Position numbers and translations under genes: made by a program. Under the pieces are notes generated by a model. It saw nothing but the letters and a program-made list of their open reading frames with translations, had not been told where the DNA came from and ran no database searches. A DNA stretch of 64,000 nucleotides from Streptomyces sp. NBC_00457. Lineage in GTDB: Bacteria > Actinomycetota > Actinomycetes > Streptomycetales > Streptomycetaceae. Numbering within the stretch: the first letter of the stretch is position 1; every line of letters starts with the position of its first letter. The stretch spans positions 9,238,001 to 9,302,000 of the forward strand of contig NZ_CP107905.1 in NCBI RefSeq assembly GCF_036014015.1, given 5' to 3'. This document shows positions 41,279 to 49,409 of the stretch, in pieces.

Positions 41279-42265
41279 CTACTCGCCCTGCGTGAACGTG
41301 CGCCGGTACTCGCTGGGAGTGGTCCCGAGAATGCGCTGGAAGTGCATCCGCAGATTCGCCCCCGTGCCCAGTCCCACATCACCCGCGATCTGCTCGACGC
41401 TCCGCTCCGAACGCTCCAGCAGCTCACGGGCCAGGTCGATCCGGGCGCGCATGACCCACTGCATCGGCGTGTACCCGGTGTCCTCCACGAAGCGCCGCGA
41501 GAACGTGCGCGGCGAGACCGCCGCATGCTGCGCGAGGGCTTCGAGGCTGAGGGGTTCGTCGAGCCGGTGCAGCGCCCACTCACGGGTGGCGGCGAACCGC
41601 TCGCCGAGCGGCTCGGGGACGCTGCGCGGCACATACTGCGCCTGGCCGCCGCTGCGATAGGGGGCCGCGACCAGGCGCCGGGCCGCGTGGTTCGACGCGG
41701 CCACCCCGAGGTCGCCGCGCAGGATGTGCAGGCACAGATCGATGCCCGAGGCCGCGCCGGCCGACGTCAGCACGCTGCCCTCGTCGACGAACAGGACGTT
41801 CTCGTCGACCTGGACGAGCGGATGCCTCTCCTTGAGCGCCCGCGTGTAGTGCCAGTGCGTCGTGGCCCGCTTGCCGTCGAGCAGGCCCGTCGCGGCGAGC
41901 GCGAAGGCGCCCGTCGAGATGGCTGCCAGCCGGGTGCCTCCGTCATGGGCGGCGAGCAGCGCGTCGACGACGGCCCGCGGCGGGTCGTCACGGTCCGGGA
42001 ACCGGTAGCCGGGGACGAAGGCGATGTCGGCCCACGCCAGCGTGTCGAGGCCATGGGCGACGTGGTACGACAGTCCGTCGCCGCCCGTCACGAGACCGGG
42101 CGCCGCGCCGCACACCCGCACCTCGTACGGCATGCTCGCCCGGGTCGTGAACACCTGCGCGGGAATGCCGACATCGAGCGGCTTCGCACCCTCGAGCACG
42201 AGAACGGCGACACGATGCAGACGGGAGGACGGCACGGTCACAGAGTACGAAGTCGCACGCTTCAC
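41279..42265 (-). CDS. GlxA-type AraC-family regulator (DJ-1/PfpI plus HTH)
   Basis: The product has 328 residues from the GTG at 42265; a TTG 39 nt earlier is an alternative start, and neither has a strong ribosome-binding site. The N-terminal DJ-1/PfpI-like domain has RVAVLVLEGAKPLDVGIPAQVF and AISTGAFALAATGLLDGK, with Thr-Gly-Ala where catalytic members have a nucleophilic Cys. The C-terminal AraC HTH pair includes LAQHAAVSPRTFSRRF and IAGDVGLGTGANLRMHF. It is divergent from the NDH-2-like flavoprotein gene, its probable target, and upstream of gap in the same orientation. Confidence 0.85.
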   Translation of the reverse strand: MKRATSYSVTVPSSRLHRVAVLVLEGAKPLDVGIPAQVFTTRASMPYEVRVCGAAPGLVTGGDGLSYHVAHGLDTLAWADIAFVPGYRFPDRDDPPRAVVDALLAAHDGGTRLAAISTGAFALAATGLLDGKRATTHWHYTRALKERHPLVQVDENVLFVDEGSVLTSAGAASGIDLCLHILRGDLGVAASNHAARRLVAAPYRSGGQAQYVPRSVPEPLGERFAATREWALHRLDEPLSLEALAQHAAVSPRTFSRRFVEDTGYTPMQWVMRARIDLARELLERSERSVEQIAGDVGLGTGANLRMHFQRILGTTPSEYRRTFTQGE

Positions 42266-42351
42266 AGAACGCCCACACACCCTTGCCGAACCTTTAGGTT
42301 TCAAGCGTTACGCTCGGACCCGCTCCCCCCACCAGGCACAGGAGACTCGTT

Positions 42352-43458
42352 GTGCATGACGGCGACGTAGTGGTGATCGGCGGCGGTTATGCCGGCGTCC
42401 GGCTGGCGAAACGGCTGGACACGACGGCACGGGTCACGCTGGTGGACCGCAAGGAGATCTTCTTCCACCGCATCGCCTCCCTGCGCGCCGGCGTGCGCCC
42501 GGAGTGGTCGGTGACGCCCTTCATTCCGTACGACCGACTGCTGCGCCACGGACGTGTCGTCGTCGGCAAGGCGGTCCGCGTCGAGACCGGTGAGCGGCAC
42601 GTGGTGCTGGCCACGGGCGAACGGCTGCCGTACGACGTGCTGGTGATCGCGACCGGCGCCGACTACCCGGAACCGGCCCGCTTCCTCGGCACCACGGCCG
42701 AGGAGGCGGTCAAGTCGTTCGCCGAGCACCAGCGGAACATCGCCGCCGCCCGGCACATCCTCGTCGTCGGCGGCGGGCCGTCCGGCGTCGAGCTCGGCGC
42801 CGAGATCCGGCTGGCCCGGCCGGACGCCCGGGTCACGCTCGCCCATGCCGGGCCCGCGCTGCTCGACGCCACCGGCAGCGCGCGGGCCGGGCGCAAGGCC
42901 CGAGCCTGGCTGGAGTCCCATGACGTCGAGGTGCGGCTCGACTCCTTCATGGCGCCCGGCAACGACTTCGGCACCTACCGCGACGCCCACGGCCACATCG
43001 TCGAGGCCGACCTCTCCTTCTGGGCGACGGGCACCACCCCCAACACGCTCTGGCTGCGCCTGGCCGGGCACGGCGACTGGCTGAACCCGGCCGGGCACGT
43101 CAAGGTCGACCGCATGCTCCGCGTCGAGGGGAAGCCGGACGTGTTCGCGGTCGGCGACGTCAACGACGCCACCGAGCTCAAGATCACCCCCGCCGCGCTC
43201 GCCCAGGCGGACCTCGCCGCCCACAACATCCGCACCTACCTCAACAGTTCGGGCCGGCACCGCAAGGAGCCCCGTCTGTACCGGCCGGCCCACCGCACCC
43301 CGATCATCGTGCCGTTCGGCCCGGCCGACGGACTGACCGTGCTGCCCGTGCCGGGCGGCGACACCGCGGTCCTCGGCAGCCGTACGTCCGTCCTGGCCAA
43401 GGCGAAGACGCTGATGACGCCGTACATGAGGCGCCAGCTCGGGTACACCGCGACCTGA
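42352..43458 (+). CDS. NDH-2/AIF-like FAD-dependent pyridine nucleotide oxidoreductase
   Basis: The product has 368 residues from a GTG at 42352 with AGGAG 7 nt upstream. It has an FAD site VVVIGGGYAGVRLAKRLD and an NAD(P) site ILVVGGGPSGVELGAEI, then VFAVGDVNDATE near residue 270 for the flavin. The pattern is that of single-chain NADH:quinone reductases and AIF/FSP1-like proteins. The C-terminus (AKTLMTPYMRRQLGY) could be amphipathic and membrane-associated. Its promoter region faces the GlxA-type regulator. Confidence 0.83.
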   Translation: MHDGDVVVIGGGYAGVRLAKRLDTTARVTLVDRKEIFFHRIASLRAGVRPEWSVTPFIPYDRLLRHGRVVVGKAVRVETGERHVVLATGERLPYDVLVIATGADYPEPARFLGTTAEEAVKSFAEHQRNIAAARHILVVGGGPSGVELGAEIRLARPDARVTLAHAGPALLDATGSARAGRKARAWLESHDVEVRLDSFMAPGNDFGTYRDAHGHIVEADLSFWATGTTPNTLWLRLAGHGDWLNPAGHVKVDRMLRVEGKPDVFAVGDVNDATELKITPAALAQADLAAHNIRTYLNSSGRHRKEPRLYRPAHRTPIIVPFGPADGLTVLPVPGGDTAVLGSRTSVLAKAKTLMTPYMRRQLGYTAT

Positions 43459-43467
43459 GAGACCGCC

Positions 43468-44826
43468 TCACGCCACCTCGACGCTGTCCAGTTCCGCATA
43501 GAGGAGTCCCTTGCCGAGGCGTACGGTGTTCCACCCCTCCTTCAACTCGACGTTCATGCTCGCGGTCTGCCAGTTGTCCCAACCGGTGTGGGGATAGCGG
43601 ACCTCACCGGCCGCGCTCCCGTTGACGGTGAGCGTGTGGGTGGACTGGGCCGGGGAACCGCCGCCGTCCAGCGAGCCGTTGCCGTAGCGGACCGTGAGGG
43701 TGTGGGATCCCGTCGTCGGGGTGAAGACGGAGAACTCCACATAGCTGTCGGCGTGGTCGATGTGCCCGACCGCTCTGCCGTCCAGCGCACCGGCCGCGTC
43801 CCGGACCACGGCGTTGTGCACCGCCGCGGTCTCCGCCTGATAGATCACCTTGCTGCCGTCGACCACGGGATAGCCGTTCGCCCAGCCCAGGTCGGCGACG
43901 TACAGCGCACGGTGGGAGCGGTCGGCGCTCCAGCCGTGGAAGACCATACGGTCGCGGCCGTCGGGGCCCGTCACGACGTCCTGTCCGCCGGGGCCGCGCA
44001 CGGCGCCGGAGAACGAGTCGGTCGTCATCAGGGGCGCCGCGGCCTTGGTGTAGGGGCCGGTGAGGCTGTCGGCCACGGCATAGCTCGTCTTGTAGCGGTC
44101 GTCGCCGTAGAAGTCCGCCGAGTAGAACAGCACATAGTGCCCGGCGCGCTTGACGAGAGTCGGGGCTTCGATGACGGACCCCTCCCACGGGCGGTCCTGG
44201 CGGATCAGGCCGACGGGTGAGCCGATGGTGCGTGTGCCGTCCCAGCTCACTTCCTGGAGGTACAGCCAGGTGTCCCGCCCGCAGCAGTTGCCGTCGTTCT
44301 TCCACAGCAGATAGCGGCGGCCGTTCTCGGTGTACGACGCCGCGTCGATCGCGCCGCCCAGGTCGGCCGGACACACCAGCGGCGCGTTGCCCACGGGCTG
44401 GAACGCGCCGTCCGGTGACGCGGCCCGGGCGACGCCGATGCACTGCTTGTCGCTCGCCCGGTCCCGGGCGGTGTAGTGCATGGTGAAGTCGGTGCCGTTG
44501 TCGAAGACTTCGGGCGCCCAGACCAGCGACCTGTCCGGCTTGGCCCAGGTGCCGACGGCGGGCAGCGCGTCGGCGCCGGCCACGGTCCAGTTCACCAGGT
44601 CGGTGGAGGTGGCGTGCCGGATGTTCTTCCCGTCCCCGTTGGTGGCGAAGGCGTGATACGTGCCGCCCACCCGTACCACGTCCGGATCGGGGAAGTCCCG
44701 GTCGAGGGCAGGACCGCCGACGGCGGCCGAGGACGGGGCTGTGCCCAGGTACAGGAAGGCCAGGGTGAGCGTCGCGACGACCGAGAGCAGCCGGCGCGAC
44801 AGGATACGGAACCGGGTGCGCGGCAT
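43468..44826 (-). CDS. Secreted GH43 glycoside hydrolase with a C-terminal carbohydrate-binding domain
   Basis: The protein has 452 residues. The signal peptide covers about 1-35 (LLSVVATLTLAFLYLGTAPSSA). The five-bladed GH43 catalytic domain (about 38-310) starts DFPDPDVVRVGGTYHAFAT, with the catalytic-base Asp in DPD; an acidic residue in EAPTLVKR is consistent with the general acid. A CBM6/CBM35-like beta-sandwich (about 315-452) has DHADSYVEFSV and GWNTVRLGKG. GH43 enzymes usually remove arabinose or xylose from plant polysaccharides. AAAGGAA precedes the ATG, 36 nt after the neighbouring GH43 gene. It is probably controlled by the LacI operator upstream of that gene. Confidence 0.85.
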   Translation of the reverse strand: MPRTRFRILSRRLLSVVATLTLAFLYLGTAPSSAAVGGPALDRDFPDPDVVRVGGTYHAFATNGDGKNIRHATSTDLVNWTVAGADALPAVGTWAKPDRSLVWAPEVFDNGTDFTMHYTARDRASDKQCIGVARAASPDGAFQPVGNAPLVCPADLGGAIDAASYTENGRRYLLWKNDGNCCGRDTWLYLQEVSWDGTRTIGSPVGLIRQDRPWEGSVIEAPTLVKRAGHYVLFYSADFYGDDRYKTSYAVADSLTGPYTKAAAPLMTTDSFSGAVRGPGGQDVVTGPDGRDRMVFHGWSADRSHRALYVADLGWANGYPVVDGSKVIYQAETAAVHNAVVRDAAGALDGRAVGHIDHADSYVEFSVFTPTTGSHTLTVRYGNGSLDGGGSPAQSTHTLTVNGSAAGEVRYPHTGWDNWQTASMNVELKEGWNTVRLGKGLLYAELDSVEVA

Positions 44827-44862
44827 GGCGTTCCTTTCGTAGGGGTATCCCGGACGGGCCGC

Positions 44863-46314
44863 TCAGTCCGTGTACACCTCGGCCCGGTCCACGCTCACGA
44901 ACGACGCCCGGGACTGGGCGTTGTGCTCACCGGTCACCCGGACCCGCAGCGTGTGGCGGCCATGGGGGAGCCGGGGACTGAGGTACTGAAGCGTCTCGCC
45001 GGTGCGGATCCCGCCATGGAAGTCGACGCGCTGCTCCGGTCCGCCGTCGACGCTGATCGCCGCGATGCCGTTGCCGGTGTCACGGACGGACAGCAGGGCG
45101 ATCCGGGTGCCGGTGAAGGAGAACGTGGCGGTGTTGCCGGCCCGGTCGCTCCAGTGGTCGTCGCTCCAGAAACACTGGGCGGCGCAGCCGGTTCCGGAGT
45201 TCCACGTGCCGGTGTAGGCCACGGCTCCGTCACCGCTCGAGCGACCGTCGTCGTTGATCCAGTGGTTGCCGGACCCCGGGTCCCCGGCGGGCAGGTCCTG
45301 GGTCGCGCCCAGGGCGAGCGGCCGGCCGAGATTCGGGCCGCCGTCGGCGTTCCAGGAGATCTTCTGGGCGCGGGTGGTGCGGTCGGTGTAGGTCAGCGCC
45401 GAGGTCGTCTTGGCGTGGTAGACGATCCAGTCCTCGGTGCCGTCGGGGGAGCGGAAGAAGGCATGATGGCCGGGCCCGTACACCCCGCGGTCGTCGGCGC
45501 GGGAGAAGACCGGTCCGGAATGCTGGGTCCAGTTGGCGGGCACGAGCGGATCGGCCCCGTCGGGCAGCGACATCATCCAGACCTGGTAGTCCGGCTTGCC
45601 CGTGTCGCAGGTCGAATACGTCATCCAGGTACGGCCGTTGCGATACAGGAACTCCGGGCCCTCCCGGACCTCGGGGCAGCCACCGGCGGCGTCGATGGCG
45701 ACAGCGTCGCCGGAGACGGTGTACGGGTTCGACATCGGGGCGATGTTGATGCCGTTGTGCTGGTACTGGTTGATCCCGGAGTAGGCGAGATAGAGGCGTC
45801 CGTCGTGCTGGAGGATGCCGGGGTCGATCGCGAAGTCCGAGGCGTGGTTCGGCGGCGTCAGACGGGACTTGAAGTGGTACGGGCCCGCCGGGTCGGCACC
45901 GTCGGACTCCAGTACGTACAGCCGGTGGTGGTCGTCGATGCCGTCGTCGGCCGTGTAGTAGAGGTACCAGCGGTCGCCGAAGCGGTAGAACTCGGGTGCC
46001 CAGATATTGCGGTTGCGTGAGGGGTCCGTGTCCGTCCACACCGTCACGGGTTCACTCGCGAGCAGCGTGCTCAGCGAGGGCGAGCGCCACATGCGGATGC
46101 TGTCGCCCTGCGTGGCGGTCAGGTAGTACGCCCCCGCCGCGTATGTGACGAACGGATCCGGGCCGGTGTTGAGCGGATTGCGGAACGTGGTTCCCGCGAC
46201 GGCGGGCTCCGGAGCGGCGGCGGTGGCGGGCGGGGCGGAGACGAAGCCGAGCAGGAGCGCCAGGACTGCGGCGGCGAGTGCTGCGCGGCGGGCTGTGCGG
46301 GGTCCTGCGCGCAT
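44863..46314 (-). CDS. Secreted GH43 glycoside hydrolase
   Basis: The product has 483 residues from the ATG at 46314 with GGAG upstream; a longer open frame crosses the operator and part of the GH2 gene and is rejected. The signal peptide ends near ATA-AA at about residue 33. The catalytic domain has NPLNTGPDPFVTYAAGAYYLT, IWAPEFYRFGDRWYLYYTA, DPGILQHDGRLYLAYSG and CPEVREGPEFLYRNG, typical of GH43 arabinofuranosidase/xylosidase-like enzymes. A C-terminal beta domain (about 355-483) resembles carbohydrate-binding modules. It leads the second GH43 gene in an operon under a perfect LacI-type palindrome. Confidence 0.87.
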   Translation of the reverse strand: MRAGPRTARRAALAAAVLALLLGFVSAPPATAAAPEPAVAGTTFRNPLNTGPDPFVTYAAGAYYLTATQGDSIRMWRSPSLSTLLASEPVTVWTDTDPSRNRNIWAPEFYRFGDRWYLYYTADDGIDDHHRLYVLESDGADPAGPYHFKSRLTPPNHASDFAIDPGILQHDGRLYLAYSGINQYQHNGINIAPMSNPYTVSGDAVAIDAAGGCPEVREGPEFLYRNGRTWMTYSTCDTGKPDYQVWMMSLPDGADPLVPANWTQHSGPVFSRADDRGVYGPGHHAFFRSPDGTEDWIVYHAKTTSALTYTDRTTRAQKISWNADGGPNLGRPLALGATQDLPAGDPGSGNHWINDDGRSSGDGAVAYTGTWNSGTGCAAQCFWSDDHWSDRAGNTATFSFTGTRIALLSVRDTGNGIAAISVDGGPEQRVDFHGGIRTGETLQYLSPRLPHGRHTLRVRVTGEHNAQSRASFVSVDRAEVYTD

Positions 46315-46324
46315 GGAACGGCTC

Positions 46325-46340
46325 CTTACAACGTTGTAAG
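46325..46340. promoter_or_regulatory. LacI-family operator upstream of the GH43 pair
   Basis: CTTACAACGTTGTAAG is a perfect 16-bp palindrome with the central CG typical of LacI-family sites. It lies 10 nt before the GH43 ATG, overlapping the leader, in the 62-nt gap after the GH2 gene. It shares yTTACAnC|GnTGTAAr with the palindrome at 48277-48292 next to the LacI gene. Confidence 0.75.
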
Positions 46341-46376
46341 TCCCGTGCCGGACGGTAGAGGCGGGAAGGCGGGGTG

Positions 46377-48233
46377 TCAACGGGCCGGAAGGCGGCGGGA
46401 GTTGCCGTCGCCCCGGTGCTCGTAGGCCGCCGGTCGGGACTGGGCGTCCCGGAGCAGCGTGGTGTCGACCTTCTCGGAGCGGTCGAAGCGGTAGACGCCG
46501 TTGTGCTCCTGGAAGACGTCCGTGAGCTGGGTGTAGCAGTAGCCGAACATGTCCGGGTCGTCGAGCAGGACGCCTGTCAGGCCGGTGAAGCGCTCGACGA
46601 ACTCGCGGGCGGTGCGCGGCCGTTCGCCGTAGCCCCAGGACGTCTCGTGCTCGTTCCCGGCCGCCTCGGCCGCGGCCTCGGGGTCCCACCAGATGCCGCC
46701 GAACTCGCTGCAGAAGTACGGCTGCCCGCGATACGGCACCGACCACGGCCTGCCGTCCGGCGCCGCGTTGACGTACGGCCGGCCCTCCGACAGGCCCGCC
46801 ATCATCTTGGCGAACGTGGCCGGGTCCTGCTCGTAGCAGTGGGAGTCGTAGACGTCGGTCTCCGGCACCCGGTGCGCGTAGCCGGACGCGTCGATGACGG
46901 GGCGGGTGGGGTCGGCCTGCTTGGTGGCCAGGAACATCGCGCGGGTCACGTCGTCGAGTCGGGTGATGCGGTCGTGCAGCGGCTGGTAGGTCTCGTTCAG
47001 GGGGCACCAGCCGACGATCGAGGGGTGCGAGTAGTCCCGCTCCAGGGCCTCCAGCCACTGGCTGACATAGCTCGCGTCGGGTCGCTGGTTGTCGTCGCGT
47101 ACGCCGGTCTCGCAGCCCCAGTCGCCGAACTCGCCCCAGACCAGGTAGCCCAGCCGGTCGGCGTGGAAGAGATAGCGCTCCTCGAAGACCTTCTGATGCA
47201 GACGGGCACCGTTGAACCCGGCCGCGAGGCCCAGTTCGATGTCGCGGACCAGGTCGCCGTCGCTCGGCGCGGTCATCAGCCCGTCGGGGTAGTACCCCTG
47301 GTCGAGGACCAGGCGCTGGAAGACGGGTTCGCCGTTGAGCAGCAGTCGTTTTCCGTGGACGGCGACCGAGCGCAGGCCGGCGTAGGAGCCTGCCGCGTCC
47401 ACGATCTGCCCGTCGGCGTCGAGGAGTTCGAGGCGCAGGTCGTACAGATGCGGATCCCGCGGCGACCACACGCGCCGCCGGTCGGCGGGTACGGGGAGGA
47501 CCAGGCGGGGTGCGAGGCCGAGGTCGGCGCGGGTCTCGGCCGTGGTGACGACGCCCCGGTGGTCCCCGAGCGTGACGCGCACCCGGTGGCCGGGGGCGTT
47601 GGCGGTCAGCGGCAGCTCCAGGAAGAAGGAACCGGAGGCCAGATCGGGGGTGATGCGGGGCCGTTCGAAGGCGGCGTCGCGGGGGACCGGCTCCAGCCAC
47701 ACGGTCTGCCAGATGCCCGTCGTGCGGGTGTAGTGGCAGTGCGAGTTGGCGTACCAGGTGGACTGCTTGCCCCGGGCCTGGACACCGTGCCGGCTGTCCC
47801 GGGCCCGCACCACTATCGTCAACTCCTCGCCCGGCACGGCGACTTCGCCGAGGTCGGCGGTGAACGGGGTGAAACCGCCGCGGTGCCGGGCGACTTCGGT
47901 GCCGTCGACCCAGACGGTGGCGTCGTGGTCCACCGCTCCGAAGTGCAGCAGCACCCGTGAGTCCGCCCAGGAGGACGGGACGGTCACCGTGCGCCGGTAC
48001 CAGACCGCCTCCATGAAGTCGGTCTCCCCGATCCCGGACAGCTCCGACTCGGGGCAGAACGGGACGAGGATGCGGTCGGCGAGTTCGCGGGCCGGCAGGC
48101 CGCGTTCGAGACCGGTGTCCGACCGGTCGATCTCGAACTGCCACACGCCGTTCAGATTGAGCCAGGCCTCGCGCACGAACTGCGGCCTCGGGTAGTCGGG
48201 GCGGGGCAGGCCCGAGAACTGGGGGACGCGCAT
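46377..48233 (-). CDS. GH2 glycoside hydrolase (beta-galactosidase/glucuronidase-like), cytoplasmic
   Basis: The product has 618 residues from the ATG at 48233 with AAGGAG 4-5 nt upstream. It has a GH2 sugar-binding domain (EAVWYRRTVTVP, HFGAVDHDATVWVDG), an immunoglobulin-like middle, and a TIM barrel with the acid/base Glu in PLNET and the nucleophile Glu in FCSEFGG. There is no signal peptide, so it acts on imported oligosaccharides or glycosides. It is transcribed away from the LacI gene, with a LacI palindrome in its leader. Exact sugar specificity cannot be told from sequence. Confidence 0.87.
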   Translation of the reverse strand: MRVPQFSGLPRPDYPRPQFVREAWLNLNGVWQFEIDRSDTGLERGLPARELADRILVPFCPESELSGIGETDFMEAVWYRRTVTVPSSWADSRVLLHFGAVDHDATVWVDGTEVARHRGGFTPFTADLGEVAVPGEELTIVVRARDSRHGVQARGKQSTWYANSHCHYTRTTGIWQTVWLEPVPRDAAFERPRITPDLASGSFFLELPLTANAPGHRVRVTLGDHRGVVTTAETRADLGLAPRLVLPVPADRRRVWSPRDPHLYDLRLELLDADGQIVDAAGSYAGLRSVAVHGKRLLLNGEPVFQRLVLDQGYYPDGLMTAPSDGDLVRDIELGLAAGFNGARLHQKVFEERYLFHADRLGYLVWGEFGDWGCETGVRDDNQRPDASYVSQWLEALERDYSHPSIVGWCPLNETYQPLHDRITRLDDVTRAMFLATKQADPTRPVIDASGYAHRVPETDVYDSHCYEQDPATFAKMMAGLSEGRPYVNAAPDGRPWSVPYRGQPYFCSEFGGIWWDPEAAAEAAGNEHETSWGYGERPRTAREFVERFTGLTGVLLDDPDMFGYCYTQLTDVFQEHNGVYRFDRSEKVDTTLLRDAQSRPAAYEHRGDGNSRRLPAR

Positions 48234-48276
48234 GGTGCTCCTTGCCTCGAGTGTCGAGGCACATGGCACCATGCCC

Positions 48277-48292
48277 TTTACATCGATGTAAA
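48277..48292. promoter_or_regulatory. LacI-family operator between GH2 and LacI genes
   Basis: TTTACATCGATGTAAA is a perfect 16-bp palindrome with central CG, 44 bp upstream of the GH2 start and 80 bp upstream of the LacI start. It can serve both divergent promoters. Together with 46325-46340 it defines a shared consensus for the local regulator. Confidence 0.78.
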
Positions 48293-48371
48293 TGCGTGAG
48301 CGGACCTTGGTCCGGCCCGAAATCGATTCGTGATGGTCGGTACGATCGCGGCCTGCGGAAGGATGAACAGC

Positions 48372-49385
48372 GTGGCGGCCAGACCGAGGATCAAGGACGT
48401 GGCGGAGTACGCGGGCGTCTCACCCAAGACCGTCTCCAACGTGATCAACAACTTCGAGCATGTCTCGGAGCGGACCCGTGCCGCCGTCCAGGAGGCGATC
48501 GAGGCGCTCGGCTACCGGGTGAACATCGCCGGACGCCAGCTGCGCCAGGGCCGCACCGGCATGATCACCCTGGCCGTCCCCGAACTCGACGTCGCGTACT
48601 TCTCCGAGCTGGCGAAGTACGTCATGGCCGAGGCCGACCGCAGGGGCCGTACGGTGCTGCTGCATCAGACCGGGGCCGTGCGCGAGAGCGAACTGGCGGC
48701 GCTGCACGGATTCGACGCCCAGTTCTCCGACGGTGTCATCCTCAGCCCGCTCTCCCTCCTGCCCCGCGACCTCGCCACCCGCGACCGGCGCCTGCCCGTC
48801 GTCCTGCTCGGCGAACGGCCCGCCGAGGGCGGCACCGACCACGTGGGCATCGACAACGTACGGGCCGCCCGCGAGGCCACCGCGTATCTGCTGTCGCGCG
48901 GTCGCCGCCGCATCGCCGTCGTCGGCGGCGCCGTGCGGGGCCGCCAGGGCACGGACCGGCTGCGCACGGACGGGTACCGAGAGGCTCTTGAGGCGGCCGG
49001 GTCGCCCTTCGACGCCGACCTGGTGCTGCCGGTGGAGGCGTACCACTGGCAGGACGGCGCGCGCGCCGCGACCGCGCTCATGCGGCGGCCGTCACCCCCG
49101 GACGCGCTGCTGTGTCTGAACGACCACATGGCCCTGGGCGCGCTGCGTGCCCTGCACGAGCTCGGCCGTACCGTGCCCGGAGACCTCGACGTGGTCGGCT
49201 TCGACGACATCGAGGCATCCCGGTTCAGCGTGCCCAGTCTGACGACCGTCGCCCCGGACAAGCAGGAGATCGCGCGCGCCGCGGTGGCCCTGCTGCTGGA
49301 GCGCATCGACGAGCCGGATCCGGGTCCGCTGCGGGACCATGTCGCGGGCCACCGGATCATCGTGCGCGAGAGCACCGGCGGCTGA
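48372..49385 (+). CDS. LacI-family transcriptional regulator
   Basis: The product has 337 residues from the GTG at 48372, which has GGAAGGA 8 nt upstream; ATGs at 48330 and 48363 are less well placed. The LacI HTH is IKDVAEYAGVSPKTVSNVIN, followed by the hinge helix region NIAGRQLRQGRTG. The effector domain is of the ribose-binding-protein type, with DDIEASRFSVPSLTTV near the end. It is divergent from GH2, with the operator at 48277-48292 between them, and should repress GH2, the GH43 pair and itself until a released sugar binds. Confidence 0.9.
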   Translation: MAARPRIKDVAEYAGVSPKTVSNVINNFEHVSERTRAAVQEAIEALGYRVNIAGRQLRQGRTGMITLAVPELDVAYFSELAKYVMAEADRRGRTVLLHQTGAVRESELAALHGFDAQFSDGVILSPLSLLPRDLATRDRRLPVVLLGERPAEGGTDHVGIDNVRAAREATAYLLSRGRRRIAVVGGAVRGRQGTDRLRTDGYREALEAAGSPFDADLVLPVEAYHWQDGARAATALMRRPSPPDALLCLNDHMALGALRALHELGRTVPGDLDVVGFDDIEASRFSVPSLTTVAPDKQEIARAAVALLLERIDEPDPGPLRDHVAGHRIIVRESTGG

Positions 49386-49409
49386 GCCGCGGCTCCGGCC
49401 GTTCCCTCG

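Noticed and set aside
44863..48264. Apparent 1133-residue fusion of the GH43 protein with an N-terminal extension
   Set aside because: The extension is an out-of-frame reading of the GH2 gene. The GH43 signal peptide and ribosome-binding site at 46314 mark the true start, and an operator lies between.
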